From Flagellimonas marinaquae (lineage in GTDB: Bacteria; Bacteroidota; Bacteroidia; Flavobacteriales; Flavobacteriaceae), in the NCBI RefSeq assembly GCF_003992675.1, contig NZ_RZMZ01000004.1:281294-345293 (forward strand): a DNA stretch of 64,000 bases, in the 5' to 3' direction. Shown piece after piece: positions 52,787-62,747 of the stretch. Positions within the stretch are counted from its first letter, which is position 1; each line of letters opens with the position of its first letter. The notes under the pieces were generated by a model. The model did not search any database and had not been told where the DNA came from. It saw only the letters and a list, made by a program, of their open reading frames with translations. The position numbers and the translations under genes are program-made.

Positions 52787-53860
52787 ATGAAAAAATCTTA
52801 TAAATTATTAAAAACCATTGCTGCCTTGTCAGTAGCACTACCACTTATATTTCTTTTCGTTACATCCTGCTTTCTAATAACTGAAGTAGATCAACCAAGT
52901 TCTGTAAGTGCAGGAGAAACGATGACAGTTACTGTTAATGTAGCATTTGATTCTGAAAACAATGGTGCCAGTGATAAAATTTTATTATTTGGGATGTTGG
53001 TACCTAAAAGTTGGGATGCAGCTAACAATGCTACGGTGCGTTATGATTCAGATCATAACGCCAATCCAGACCAACCAGGTAGCGGTACAATGACCTTTGA
53101 CGATGGAGACCTTACTTTTTTTAAAAGCCAATCAAGAGGAGCTGATGGCAATATAACTGGAAATACTTGGTCACAGGATATGGAAGAAATATTAGGTACT
53201 GGAGAGAATTATGGTGAAATGGAATGGGTAGCTTTTTATTCAGATAATTTTATAGATGCTTCAAATGCTGCATTTGATGGAACCGTAACAGTTCAAATTA
53301 AAGTAGGTGACCAACACACAGGAACTCAATTAGCTTATTTTATTGGTAATATTGGAGATGGCCTTAAATTTGAAGAAGGAGGATCAACCCCAGAAGCATC
53401 TTCAAAATGGTACGACGTTGATTTCACAGATTGTCTATCAATTACTGGTGCTGCAGCAAGTGCCACTGATTTATGTGGACCACCGCCTTCTTTGACAGCT
53501 ACTATTTTACCAGAGAATTATTTGTTTGATGATATCATTTCGATACGATTTGACGCAAAAGAAGGTATAGAAGGTGCAAATACCGAACTTTTTAATGCTG
53601 GCGAAGTTTTTGTATGTGCAACAGCCATGTTATCAGATGGTACCAGTATTGTTAAGTGTGATAGAGATGATGCTTCAAAAATGACCCTGATTGGCGATAA
53701 TATTTGGGAACTTTCTTTATGGTCACCAGATTATTTTGATATTCCTGAAGGCAAACTAATGACAGAAATTCATTTGAATTTTCAGAACGCAGATGGCAGT
53801 ATCGTTGTTAAAAATCCAGGTTTTGATGAGGATATAATTTATAGTCAAGTCTGCAATTAA
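52787..53860 (+). CDS. DUF4961-like surface lipoprotein (SusE/F-like position)
   Basis: 357 aa, 2 bp after the previous gene. Lipoprotein signal (Cys in 'LFVTSC'), then an Ig-like N-terminal domain ('QPSSVSAGETMTVTVNVAF', about 36-200) that matches my memory of DUF4961, and a second beta domain (about 230-350) resembling a starch-binding or fibronectin-like module. Probably presents glycan at the cell surface for the SusCD pair, as SusE/F do. A terminator follows. Confidence 0.65.
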   Translation: MKKSYKLLKTIAALSVALPLIFLFVTSCFLITEVDQPSSVSAGETMTVTVNVAFDSENNGASDKILLFGMLVPKSWDAANNATVRYDSDHNANPDQPGSGTMTFDDGDLTFFKSQSRGADGNITGNTWSQDMEEILGTGENYGEMEWVAFYSDNFIDASNAAFDGTVTVQIKVGDQHTGTQLAYFIGNIGDGLKFEEGGSTPEASSKWYDVDFTDCLSITGAAASATDLCGPPPSLTATILPENYLFDDIISIRFDAKEGIEGANTELFNAGEVFVCATAMLSDGTSIVKCDRDDASKMTLIGDNIWELSLWSPDYFDIPEGKLMTEIHLNFQNADGSIVVKNPGFDEDIIYSQVCN

Positions 53861-53918
53861 GTTTTATTTACGCAAGAAGTGAATATATAAATTGAGTTAG
53901 TTTAGTTTTAGTTAATTC

Positions 53919-53951
53919 TTAAAGGGCTGGCATTACGGTCGGCCCTTTTCT
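53919..53951 (+). terminator. Terminator before the amylase gene
   Basis: AAAGGGC (53921-53927) pairs with GCCCTTT (53942-53948), followed by TCTTATT. It separates the binding/transport genes from the enzymes. Confidence 0.7.
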
Positions 53952-53971
53952 TATTGAGATTCAAGTAAAAA

Positions 53972-55840
53972 ATGATACCTAAAAAGAGTAAAACAATACC
54001 TCACAGAGTTGTATTAAGTTTTTTTTTGCTAGGTCCGTTATTATATATATATGGTCAAATAGAACGGGTTGAACCTCCTTTTTGGTGGGGAGGTATGGAG
54101 AATACTGAGCTACAACTGATGATTTATGGGAAGGACATAAAAAAGTTAAGTCCTAAACTGGAATATGCTGGTGTGACCATTAAAAGAACGGTGGCAGCAG
54201 AGAATCCAAATTATCTATTCATATATCTTGAAATAGATCCCGAAACCCTACCAGGGAAAATTGAAATTTCTCTTACAAATGAAAAAGGCAAGATTCAGGA
54301 AAAATTGACGTATGATCTTTTAAAGCGTGAAGAAAATTCTTCTCAACGCATGGGGTATAACAGTTCGGATGTAATGTGCCTTATTACTCCAGATCGTTTT
54401 GCGAATGGAAATCCTGACAATGATACAGTTGAGGGTCTGTTCGAGCCTTTGGGGCGTGAAGATAAGTGGGGTAGACATGGGGGAGACATAAAAGGTATCG
54501 AGGATCATTTGGATTATTTGTCTGAAATGGGTTTCACGGCTGTATGGATTAACCCCATTTTGGAGAACAATCAAAAAAAATATTCCTATCATGGATATTC
54601 GACCACCGATTTTTATAAAGTAGACCTTCGTTTTGGAACCAATAAGGAGTATGAGGAACTCTCGAAAAAAGCAAAATCAAAGGGTATTAAACTGATAATG
54701 GATATGATTATGAACCATTGTGGATCTGGTCATTGGTGGATGACAGATTTACCTTCGTCAGATTGGATTAATAACCCCGAGCATTATACTGAGACAAACC
54801 ATAGGCGTACTACATTACGAGACCCTTACACATCAGACTATGATAAGGAGATTTTTACTGATGGTTGGTTCGTTCCAACAATGCCAGATTTAAATCAACG
54901 AAATCCTCAGCTAGCAGAATATTTGATTCAAAATACTATTTGGTGGATCGAATATGCTGGCCTTAGTGGGATTCGGATGGACACCTATCCGTATTCCGAC
55001 AAAGACTTTATGACCGATTGGACCTGCTCAATAATGCGGGAATACCCCAATTTTAGTATATGTGGGGAAGAGTGGAGTTTAAACCCAGCAGTATTGGCCT
55101 ACTGGCAACAAGGGAAGCAGAACCCAGATGGGTATACATCCTGTCTTCCTGGATTACTCGATTTTCCAATCCAAAATGCGCTTGTCACCTCGCTTACGGA
55201 GAAGGAAAATTGGGACAATGGAATGATCAACCTCTATACCATGCTCTCCAATGATTTTTTATACGCAGATCCCTATAAACATGTCATTTTTCCTGATAAT
55301 CATGATATGAGCCGTATTTATTCTCAGCTTGGCGAGGATTATGATTTGTTCAAATTGGCCATGGTCTATTTCACCACCATGCGGGGAACACCACAATTTT
55401 ACTATGGGACAGAAATATTAATGTCCAACACAGGAGATAATAGCCACGGCAACATACGAAGTGACTTCCCTGGGGGGTGGCAGGGAGACAAAATGAATGC
55501 ATTTACTGGAAAAGGATTGACCAAGAGGCAATTGGAAGCCCAAACTTTTGTTAAAAGACTGCTCAATTGGAGAAAGAAGACAAAGGTTATACATCATGGA
55601 AAGTTGATGCATTTTGTTCCTGTAAATGGGGTTTATGTTTATTTCAGATATGATGAAAGCGAAAAAGTAATGATCGTTTTGAATAAATCCAGAGAAAAAA
55701 GGGAACTGGACTTAAAACCGCTAGCGGAGATGCTCAATGGCATTGATTCGGGGCTAAATATTCTCACGTCAAAAACAATCCCTCTTCATAAGTCTATCAA
55801 TGTTGAGGCTAGGCAACCCATGATTATCGAGTTAGATTAA
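53972..55840 (+). CDS. GH13 alpha-amylase family enzyme (neopullulanase/SusA-like), exported
   Basis: 622 aa. Signal sequence ending 'LLYIYGQ'; an N-terminal cyclomaltodextrinase-type beta domain (about 30-120, 'VEPPFWWGGMENTELQLMIYG'); GH13 barrel from about 130 with conserved 'DMIMNHCG' (about 244-251), nucleophile D337 in 'GIRMD', acid/base E366 in 'CGEEW' and third acid D445 in 'PDNHD'; C-terminal beta domain. All catalytic residues are present. It cleaves alpha-1,4-glucans or maltooligosaccharides in the periplasm. It lies next to DUF5004/DUF4961, as in starch PULs. Confidence 0.93.
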   Translation: MIPKKSKTIPHRVVLSFFLLGPLLYIYGQIERVEPPFWWGGMENTELQLMIYGKDIKKLSPKLEYAGVTIKRTVAAENPNYLFIYLEIDPETLPGKIEISLTNEKGKIQEKLTYDLLKREENSSQRMGYNSSDVMCLITPDRFANGNPDNDTVEGLFEPLGREDKWGRHGGDIKGIEDHLDYLSEMGFTAVWINPILENNQKKYSYHGYSTTDFYKVDLRFGTNKEYEELSKKAKSKGIKLIMDMIMNHCGSGHWWMTDLPSSDWINNPEHYTETNHRRTTLRDPYTSDYDKEIFTDGWFVPTMPDLNQRNPQLAEYLIQNTIWWIEYAGLSGIRMDTYPYSDKDFMTDWTCSIMREYPNFSICGEEWSLNPAVLAYWQQGKQNPDGYTSCLPGLLDFPIQNALVTSLTEKENWDNGMINLYTMLSNDFLYADPYKHVIFPDNHDMSRIYSQLGEDYDLFKLAMVYFTTMRGTPQFYYGTEILMSNTGDNSHGNIRSDFPGGWQGDKMNAFTGKGLTKRQLEAQTFVKRLLNWRKKTKVIHHGKLMHFVPVNGVYVYFRYDESEKVMIVLNKSREKRELDLKPLAEMLNGIDSGLNILTSKTIPLHKSINVEARQPMIIELD

Positions 55841-55925
55841 CATTAAGATATTCATTTATAAACTACAATTGACGGGAATGTCATAAACAAACATTCTCGA
55901 AAATAAATTAACCTATACATTAATT

Positions 55926-57626
55926 ATGAAATTCTTTAAATTTTTAACTATACTATTAGTTTCCACTAATTTATATTCACAAACTGCGGGTTATTTAAAC
56001 CCAATAATCCCTGGAGGACATCCCGATCCTTCTATTTGTAGGGTGGGTGATGATTTTTATATTGTTAATTCCACCTTCGAATATTTTCCTGGCCTACCCA
56101 TCCATCATAGCAAGGATTTAGTGAACTGGGAATTAATTGGCTATGGCCTTCATCGTGAAAATCAGGCTACTGGTGAAGTAAATCTAGTAGATGTACAGCA
56201 AAACGGGGGTATACATGCCCCAACCATACGCTACAACAACGGTGTATTTTATATTATTGTAACCAATGTATATTCACCACCTTCTGGGGGATCTGGACAA
56301 ATGGTAAATTTCATTATCACTGCCACAAACCCAGAGGGTCCTTGGTCTCAACCACATATAATTGAAGGGGCCCCAGGTATTGATCCAGACCTTTTGTTTG
56401 ACGATAATGGAAAAGTCTATTTTGTTGGTACGCATGCTGTAGGTAAACCTAGTGAAAATGGAATTGGTGAAATCTGGGTTCAGGAACTAAATATTAAAAA
56501 ATGGAAATTGGAAGGTGAACGCTATTCAGTATGGAAAGGGGCTTGTGGAGGTTGCTGTGTAGAAGGGCCGCACATGTATAAAGTAAACGGTAAATATTAC
56601 CTAATGGTAGCAGAAGGAGGAACAAGCCATAACCATTCTGTAATGATAGCTGCAAGCGATAAAATATCTGGACCGTTTAAATCAAACCCACGAAACCCCA
56701 TTTTGACTTCCCGTCATTTGTCTTTAAACAATTGGGTACATAGTACGGGACATGCCGACCTCGTTGAATTGAAAGATGGCCGCTGGTATATGGTAGCCTT
56801 GGGAATAAGGAATGACAAAAATGGAACCTCGAATATGGGGCGAGAAACATACCTTATGCCTCTTGAATGGGAACCTGTTACCGTTGGTTGGGAAGAGGTT
56901 TCCATTGGTAATTGGCAACCGGTAAAATACGATTTTCCAGTAGTAGCACCGGAAAGTGGAAAAGTGGAGAGATATACGTCACTTCCTTTTGAAGACAAAG
57001 CACAATATTACAACGATGCTTTTACCGACAATTTTGACGCTCTGGAACTGGAACATCAATGGAACTTTAGAAGGGTACCCCTGCCTAAAACATACTCATT
57101 GGAAGCAAGAGAAGGTTTTTTACGGTTATATCTAGGACCGCAAACTTTTAAATTAAGAGGCCAATATAGCTTGATGGGTATTCGCCAAAAAGAGAGCGAT
57201 TTTGAGTATAGTGCTAAAATGAACTTTACGCCAAAAAAAGAGAGGGCGGAAGCCGGTATCAGTATTTTCCAACAAGACGATAATTATGTGAATTTTACAG
57301 TTGAGAAGAAAAATGGCGACGTCAATTTAAAGTTGACCACCAAAGGTTTGGATAAGGATTTGGCAATTGCAAAACAAGAAACACTTGAAATGTACAAGGG
57401 CGAAGTTGTTCTTAAACTGATTTCCAAGAACGATACCTATCAATACCTTTATTCTCTTGACGGAGGAAACAGTTTTAAACATTTTGCTGACACCGAAAGT
57501 GACATAGTAATATGTAAGGGATATATTGGATCTTACTTAGGAATATATGCTACAAGTAATGGTAAACCAACAAAAGAGTATGCCGATTTTGACTGGGTCA
57601 GCTATAAAGGATTTCCACGTTTTTAG
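55926..57626 (+). CDS. GH43 beta-xylosidase, exported
   Basis: 566 aa. Signal sequence ending 'TNLYSQ'; GH43 propeller about 20-330 with base Asp in 'PGGHPDPSICRVGDDFYI', modulating Asp in 'GIDPDLLFDDNGKVYFVG' and acid Glu in 'CCVEGPHMYKVNGKYYLM', all intact; C-terminal concanavalin-like beta sandwich (about 360-560) as in xylan beta-xylosidases. It removes xylose (or arabinose) from xylo-oligosaccharides. Its position before esterase, xylB and xylA supports a xylan role. Confidence 0.92.
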   Translation: MKFFKFLTILLVSTNLYSQTAGYLNPIIPGGHPDPSICRVGDDFYIVNSTFEYFPGLPIHHSKDLVNWELIGYGLHRENQATGEVNLVDVQQNGGIHAPTIRYNNGVFYIIVTNVYSPPSGGSGQMVNFIITATNPEGPWSQPHIIEGAPGIDPDLLFDDNGKVYFVGTHAVGKPSENGIGEIWVQELNIKKWKLEGERYSVWKGACGGCCVEGPHMYKVNGKYYLMVAEGGTSHNHSVMIAASDKISGPFKSNPRNPILTSRHLSLNNWVHSTGHADLVELKDGRWYMVALGIRNDKNGTSNMGRETYLMPLEWEPVTVGWEEVSIGNWQPVKYDFPVVAPESGKVERYTSLPFEDKAQYYNDAFTDNFDALELEHQWNFRRVPLPKTYSLEAREGFLRLYLGPQTFKLRGQYSLMGIRQKESDFEYSAKMNFTPKKERAEAGISIFQQDDNYVNFTVEKKNGDVNLKLTTKGLDKDLAIAKQETLEMYKGEVVLKLISKNDTYQYLYSLDGGNSFKHFADTESDIVICKGYIGSYLGIYATSNGKPTKEYADFDWVSYKGFPRF

Positions 57627-57637
57627 ATAATTAAACA

Positions 57638-59677
57638 ATGATGAAGCAAATATTAAGTGTAGTTGGTTCAACCTTTGTTAGAGTTTTTCTTTTTATAATG
57701 GTCTCCTGCACCCCAAAAGAATCTAACATAAAATTATCGGACATGTTCACCGATAATATGGTCTTACAACAAAAGAGTAATATATCTATATGGGGCTGGG
57801 CCACATCTGGGAGTAAAATAAAAATTGAAACCAGTTGGGGAGCAAATATTTCTTCAATAACTGGTCAAGATGGAAAGTGGTTAATGAAAATTAAAACCCC
57901 TTCTACAGATGGAAAAGCTCAATCGCTAACGATTTCTTCCGCAGATACCACTATTGTATTAAACAATGTATTGTTGGGCGAAGTCTGGCTTTGTTCAGGG
58001 CAATCTAATATGGAAATGCCTGTAAGCGGTTGGTTGCCCAATGATCCGCTTGAGAATTCAGAGGTGGAAATTAATACAGCTAATTATCCGTCTATCCGCA
58101 TGTTTACTGTAAAACGAAATAAATCGTTTACTCCCCTAGAAACTTGTCAAGGCACGTGGAAGGTTTGTAATCCTGAAAATGTCCCTGGATTTTCAGCAAC
58201 CGCTTATTTCTTTGGACTGAAATTACATAAAGAATTGAATGTGCCCGTTGGACTAATTCATTCAAGTTGGAGTGGTTCACCAGCCCAAAGTTGGGTGGAA
58301 GCAGACTTTGTGGAGAATGTTGTTGGATATGAAGATATCAAAGGAAAGATTGCGATGACTATTGATTCATCCTCAACTTACAATAAATGGCTGACTTCTA
58401 TGAAGCGAAAGGCTCAGGATAAATTTATTCAAAATAAGGAATTTAATTTGTCAGATATTGGTTTTGAAGGGATAATGAATGCGGATTATGATGATACAGC
58501 TTGGGATACTGTGCAAACTGCTACAATGGATAAGGTGTTTCAACGCGATAATTTTAACGGAATGGCCTGGTTTCGTCAGGAATTTACCTTTGGAGGCAAC
58601 CCAAATTCGGATGACTATTGCATATTTCTAGGAAGGGTTGATGATCTTAACACAGTTTTTATAAATGGTTCTTTGGTCGGGCGTAAAGAGCACTGGGGCA
58701 ACAATGAAGACGAACAGTCTTATGCTATCCCTTCAGGAGTTTTAAAAAAAGGAAAAAACATTCTGGCAGTAAGGGTAATTGATGTCTGGGAAAAAGGAGG
58801 GCTCTTACAACAACCATCAATTCAGAACAATGAAGGAAAGGTAATACAACCTTTAAGTATTAACTGGAAATACCTACCTGTTGCCATACTCTTGAATGAG
58901 GATTTTTATATTTTAAAGAACGGGTTTGATGACAGGGTAAATCCAAATCCAAATGTTTTACCCTTAAACTCACATACACCTACAGTACTATACAATGCAA
59001 TGATTGCCCCTTTAATACCGTACAATCTTAAAGGTGCAATTTGGTACCAAGGGGAGTCCAATATCGGTGAACCAGACCAGTACCGAAGGTTATTCCCGGC
59101 AGTGTTCAATAGTTGGCGAAGCAACTGGGGCATTGGAGATTTTCCATTTTATTATGCTCAGTTAGCCTCGTTTGATTATGGAAGTGACAAAGTAGCTGAA
59201 CTACGTGAAGTACAATTGGAAACACTACAAGAAGAGAATGTGGGAATGGCCGTAACTATGGATATTGGAAGCCTAACTACCATACATCCACCTAATAAAC
59301 AAGATGTAGGAAAAAGATTGGCCCTTTGGGCATTGGCCAAGGATTATGCACAAGACTTTGTTTATTCTGGTCCTCTATACAAAAGTGCGGAATTCAGTAA
59401 TGGTAAAGCCATTGTTTCTTTCGATCATGTTGGCAGCGGTTTGTATTGTCCAGATAAAAAGGTGAGTGATTTTGAAATAGCCGGTGAGGACTTGGTTTTC
59501 TATAAAGCTGAAGCTGTTATCCAAGGAAACCATGTGATAGTGCAATCAACAGAAGTTACACAACCAAAAATCGTCCGATTTGCATGGAATGACACGGCCA
59601 TGCCGAATCTATTTAATAAGGAGGGACTGCCCGCTTCACCGTTTAGATCATCCAAAAGTATTAATGAAACTCCTTAA
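57638..59677 (+). CDS. SASA-family carbohydrate O-acetylesterase (sialate O-acetylesterase-like)
   Basis: 679 aa with a lipoprotein signal (Cys in 'FIMVSC'). An N-terminal beta domain (about 30-105), then the SGNH esterase core with nucleophile Ser at about 123 in 'LCSGQSNMEMP', 'GLIHSSWSGSPAQSW', and a later 'IWYQGESN' block; a jelly-roll insert lies in between (about 270-400, 'DDLNTVFINGSLVGRKEHWG'). The His of the triad is expected in 'IHPPNKQDVGKRLALWAL'. In a xylan PUL this family usually removes acetyl groups from xylan or side-chain sugars; sialate activity is unlikely here. Confidence 0.88.
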   Translation: MMKQILSVVGSTFVRVFLFIMVSCTPKESNIKLSDMFTDNMVLQQKSNISIWGWATSGSKIKIETSWGANISSITGQDGKWLMKIKTPSTDGKAQSLTISSADTTIVLNNVLLGEVWLCSGQSNMEMPVSGWLPNDPLENSEVEINTANYPSIRMFTVKRNKSFTPLETCQGTWKVCNPENVPGFSATAYFFGLKLHKELNVPVGLIHSSWSGSPAQSWVEADFVENVVGYEDIKGKIAMTIDSSSTYNKWLTSMKRKAQDKFIQNKEFNLSDIGFEGIMNADYDDTAWDTVQTATMDKVFQRDNFNGMAWFRQEFTFGGNPNSDDYCIFLGRVDDLNTVFINGSLVGRKEHWGNNEDEQSYAIPSGVLKKGKNILAVRVIDVWEKGGLLQQPSIQNNEGKVIQPLSINWKYLPVAILLNEDFYILKNGFDDRVNPNPNVLPLNSHTPTVLYNAMIAPLIPYNLKGAIWYQGESNIGEPDQYRRLFPAVFNSWRSNWGIGDFPFYYAQLASFDYGSDKVAELREVQLETLQEENVGMAVTMDIGSLTTIHPPNKQDVGKRLALWALAKDYAQDFVYSGPLYKSAEFSNGKAIVSFDHVGSGLYCPDKKVSDFEIAGEDLVFYKAEAVIQGNHVIVQSTEVTQPKIVRFAWNDTAMPNLFNKEGLPASPFRSSKSINETP

Positions 59678-59741
59678 TCTACGTCAAAATTAACAAATAG
59701 AAATTTTGAATAAATCCAAAGCCCTCTTAATGATTAAAAAT

Positions 59742-60983
59742 ATGAAATACAATATACTACCTATTGCATGTCTATTATTTTTCTCAAATTTAATATTAGC
59801 TCAGCAATACAAATGCATTTCCGAGATGGATCTTAAGGATAAAATAAAAGGATATTGGCTTGGTCAATTAGTAGGGAATTATATGGGCTGGCCTTTTGAA
59901 TTCATGTATAATGATGGACAACCAATTCCCATCCTAGTAGATAGATATTATACGTCAAGAGACAACCCTATGAATTTGAGAATTCACACTGATCGCAGGG
60001 GTCATATTGACGTGCTTGCAAACACCTTTAATGGTGCTTGGAGCGATGATGACTCTGATATAGAATTTGTTTACCTACATGCAGTTGAAGAGTATGGATT
60101 GGATATTACAAATGAAGAAATTGCCAAAGTATGGAAAGCACATATCAATCGGTTTATTTGGGGAAGTAACCGTCAGGCCCGTCAATTAATGGATCAGGGG
60201 TTAATTCCACCTGAAACGGGAAAAGAAGGCAATAATCTTTATTGGTGGCATATTGACCCCCAACTTGTTAATGAAATATGGAGTGTATTTTATCCGGGAA
60301 TGTTAGATATGGCGATTGAAAAGGCTACTTTGGGTGCTCATGTAATGAACGATAGTTGGGGAACACATCCAACTTTATTTTATGCGGTATTGTATAGTGG
60401 TGCATTTATAGAATCGGATATTATGAAACTTTATCAAATGGGAATGGATGCATTACCAAAAGATAGCCCCATGCTTTCGGCCCTTGAGAATTTAAGAAAA
60501 TGGCATAAGAATAATAAAAATTGGAAGGACACCCACAAATTAATTTATGACAATTATTATAAATATCCAGTAGATACGGGTGAATATAGTAACCATAATA
60601 ATAATGTAAATGCAATTATAAACGGGCTTTATGGCGCAATGGCTATTCTTTATGGGGAAGGCGACTTTCAGAAGACTGTGGGAATTGCAGTGAGCTCAGG
60701 TTTAGACTGTGATAATCAGGCTGCTACTTGTGGTGGATTTATAGGGGTCTTGAAGGGAAGTAATAGTATCCCTGATCATTTAACTAAAGACCTCGGTAGT
60801 GGCGAGGAATGGGATAGACCTTTTAATAACCAGTATATAAATTATTCTCGTGACGGACTGCCTAATATGACCCTTATAACAGATATTGTTGAACGGATTT
60901 ATTTCATAGCCGAAACCGCCATTTTAGCAAATGGAGGCGAGAGGTTCGAAAAAGATGGAAAAGTATATCTGACGATTCCTTAA
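59742..60983 (+). CDS. Exported ADP-ribosylglycohydrolase-fold protein
   Basis: 413 aa from ATG 59742, which gives a clean signal peptide ('MKYNILPIACLLFFSNLILA'); ATG 59730 and TTG 59706 are alternatives. The ARH fold shows its two metal-site blocks: 'WSDDDSDIEFVYLHAVEEYG' (about 88) and 'VSSGLDCDNQAATCGGFIGV' near residue 325. It also has 'GYWLGQLVGNYMGWPFE' near the mature N-terminus. Cytoplasmic relatives remove ADP-ribose. An exported copy between an esterase and xylulokinase suggests action on a sugar glycoside of the PUL substrate, which is inference. Confidence 0.8.
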   Translation: MKYNILPIACLLFFSNLILAQQYKCISEMDLKDKIKGYWLGQLVGNYMGWPFEFMYNDGQPIPILVDRYYTSRDNPMNLRIHTDRRGHIDVLANTFNGAWSDDDSDIEFVYLHAVEEYGLDITNEEIAKVWKAHINRFIWGSNRQARQLMDQGLIPPETGKEGNNLYWWHIDPQLVNEIWSVFYPGMLDMAIEKATLGAHVMNDSWGTHPTLFYAVLYSGAFIESDIMKLYQMGMDALPKDSPMLSALENLRKWHKNNKNWKDTHKLIYDNYYKYPVDTGEYSNHNNNVNAIINGLYGAMAILYGEGDFQKTVGIAVSSGLDCDNQAATCGGFIGVLKGSNSIPDHLTKDLGSGEEWDRPFNNQYINYSRDGLPNMTLITDIVERIYFIAETAILANGGERFEKDGKVYLTIP

Positions 60984-61250
60984 AATCTGTAATGGATGTT
61001 TGAATTAGGCATCTTTAGAAATATTCTGGATTTTATAAAACGCTAAAAAATGAGTTTTATGATTAAAAAATTATTCTTTAATGTGTATGTATTATAGAAT
61101 TACATGGAATATTCTATTCTTAACCTACTTTGAGATTTTTCCTAAAAAAAGGTTTGGCAACTTTTATTATGGATTCTATAAAACTATCAGCAACAAAATC
61201 TTCCTAGGTGTTCTCTAGCCTCCTAACGAAGTAGCACTTAATAATAAAGT
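60984..61250. other. Gap before xylB
   Basis: 267 bases, AT-rich, no gene seen. It probably holds the promoter of xylBA. The sharp rise in GC content begins at the xylB start codon. Confidence 0.4.
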
Positions 61251-62732
61251 ATGTATTGGATAGGTTTCGATATTGGTAGCTCCTCCATAAAGGTCGCTTT
61301 GATCAGTGCCGATGATGGGGCTCCCATCGATATGGCTCAGTACCCCGAAAAAGAAATGTCCATCAACTCCATAAGACCTGAATGGGCAGAGCAAGACCCC
61401 CAGGTCTGGTGGCAGAACCTTTGCATCGCCACCAAAAACCTGATCTCCAAGAACAGCATTTACAAAAACCATATCAAGGGCATCGGCATCTCCTACCAGA
61501 TGCACGGGTTGGTGATCGTGGACGAAAAGCTCGAACCCATACGCCCCTCCATCATCTGGTGCGATAGCCGTGCCGTGGCGACCGGGGAAAAGCTGTTCCA
61601 AACAGTGGGAAAGGAAAAATGCATCCACCGCCTGTTGAACTCCCCTGGTAACTTTACCCTGTCCAAACTCAAATGGGTGAAGGACAACGAGCCCGAAAAC
61701 TATCAAAAGGTGCACAGGTTCATGCTGCCCGGGGATTTCATTGCGCTTCGCCTATCGGGAGAGTGCACCACCACACCCTCCGGGCTTTCCGAGGGGATCA
61801 TGTGGGATTTCAAAGAAAACAGGGTGGCCGATTGGCTGCTGGAAGAAGCAGGAATCGACCCGTCACTCGTCCCCGGGATACGCCCGTCCTTTTCAGAACA
61901 GTGCAGGGTCGGCAAAAAGGGCGCCGAGGAATCAGGACTGCCCGAGGGCATCCCCATAATGTACCGTGCCGGGGACCAGCCCAACAATGCCCTGGCCCTC
62001 AACGTTATGGAGCCCGGCCAGATCGCAGCCACAGGAGGGACCTCCGGAGTGGTCTATGCAATCTCCGAAGAGCAAGGGACCCGGGAGCATACGCGAATCA
62101 ACAGCTTTGCGCATGTCAACCACACTAGCGACACCATCAGAATTGGCAAACTGCTGTGCATCAACGGTACCGGCATTCAGTATAGCTGGATCAAGAATGA
62201 ACTGACTCAAGGGCTTTCTTACAACGAAATGAACCAACAGGCCGAAAAGGTCGCCATCGGGTCCGATGGTCTTTCCATCCTTCCCTTCGGCAACGGTGCG
62301 GAGCGCATGTTGGAAAACCGTGGAAAAGACTCACGCATCCTAAACCTCAATTTCAACATCCACAAAAGACCCCATCTGTTCCGGGCAGCCCTGGAGGGCA
62401 TCGCCTTTGCCTTTGTGTACGGCATGGAAATCTTGCGGAATGACGGGGCGGACATCCGATCTATCAAAGTGGGCAACGACAACCTTTTTAGGGCTGGCAT
62501 ATTCTCCAAGACCTTGGCAGCCCTGTCCCAAAGCAAGATCGATATAGTGGAGACCACTGGTGCAATGGGAGCGGCAAGGGCAGCAGCCTATGCCCATGGC
62601 GACTTTGCCAGCATTGGCGAAGCGACCGCCACCGATACCGTACAGTTGACCTATGAACCTGAAAACAATGCAAACGAGTACCAAGAGGCCTACCAAAACT
62701 GGAAAAAGGCCCTGGACGAATATATTGATTAA
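61251..62732 (+). CDS. xylB: Xylulokinase
   Basis: 493-aa FGGY-family kinase. 'GFDIGSSSIKVALI' (phosphate-1 motif, about 5-18), 'ISYQMHGLVIVD' (about 83-94), 'IWCDSRA', 'AGDQPNNALALNVMEPG', the adenosine-motif region 'TGGTSGVVYAI' and C-terminal 'VGNDNLFRAGIFSKTLAAL'. It phosphorylates D-xylulose to xylulose-5-phosphate, which enters the pentose phosphate pathway. Next to xylA, the usual pairing. Base composition is markedly more GC-rich than upstream genes. Confidence 0.93.
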   Translation: MYWIGFDIGSSSIKVALISADDGAPIDMAQYPEKEMSINSIRPEWAEQDPQVWWQNLCIATKNLISKNSIYKNHIKGIGISYQMHGLVIVDEKLEPIRPSIIWCDSRAVATGEKLFQTVGKEKCIHRLLNSPGNFTLSKLKWVKDNEPENYQKVHRFMLPGDFIALRLSGECTTTPSGLSEGIMWDFKENRVADWLLEEAGIDPSLVPGIRPSFSEQCRVGKKGAEESGLPEGIPIMYRAGDQPNNALALNVMEPGQIAATGGTSGVVYAISEEQGTREHTRINSFAHVNHTSDTIRIGKLLCINGTGIQYSWIKNELTQGLSYNEMNQQAEKVAIGSDGLSILPFGNGAERMLENRGKDSRILNLNFNIHKRPHLFRAALEGIAFAFVYGMEILRNDGADIRSIKVGNDNLFRAGIFSKTLAALSQSKIDIVETTGAMGAARAAAYAHGDFASIGEATATDTVQLTYEPENNANEYQEAYQNWKKALDEYID

Positions 62733-62747
62733 CTGAACACACACATT

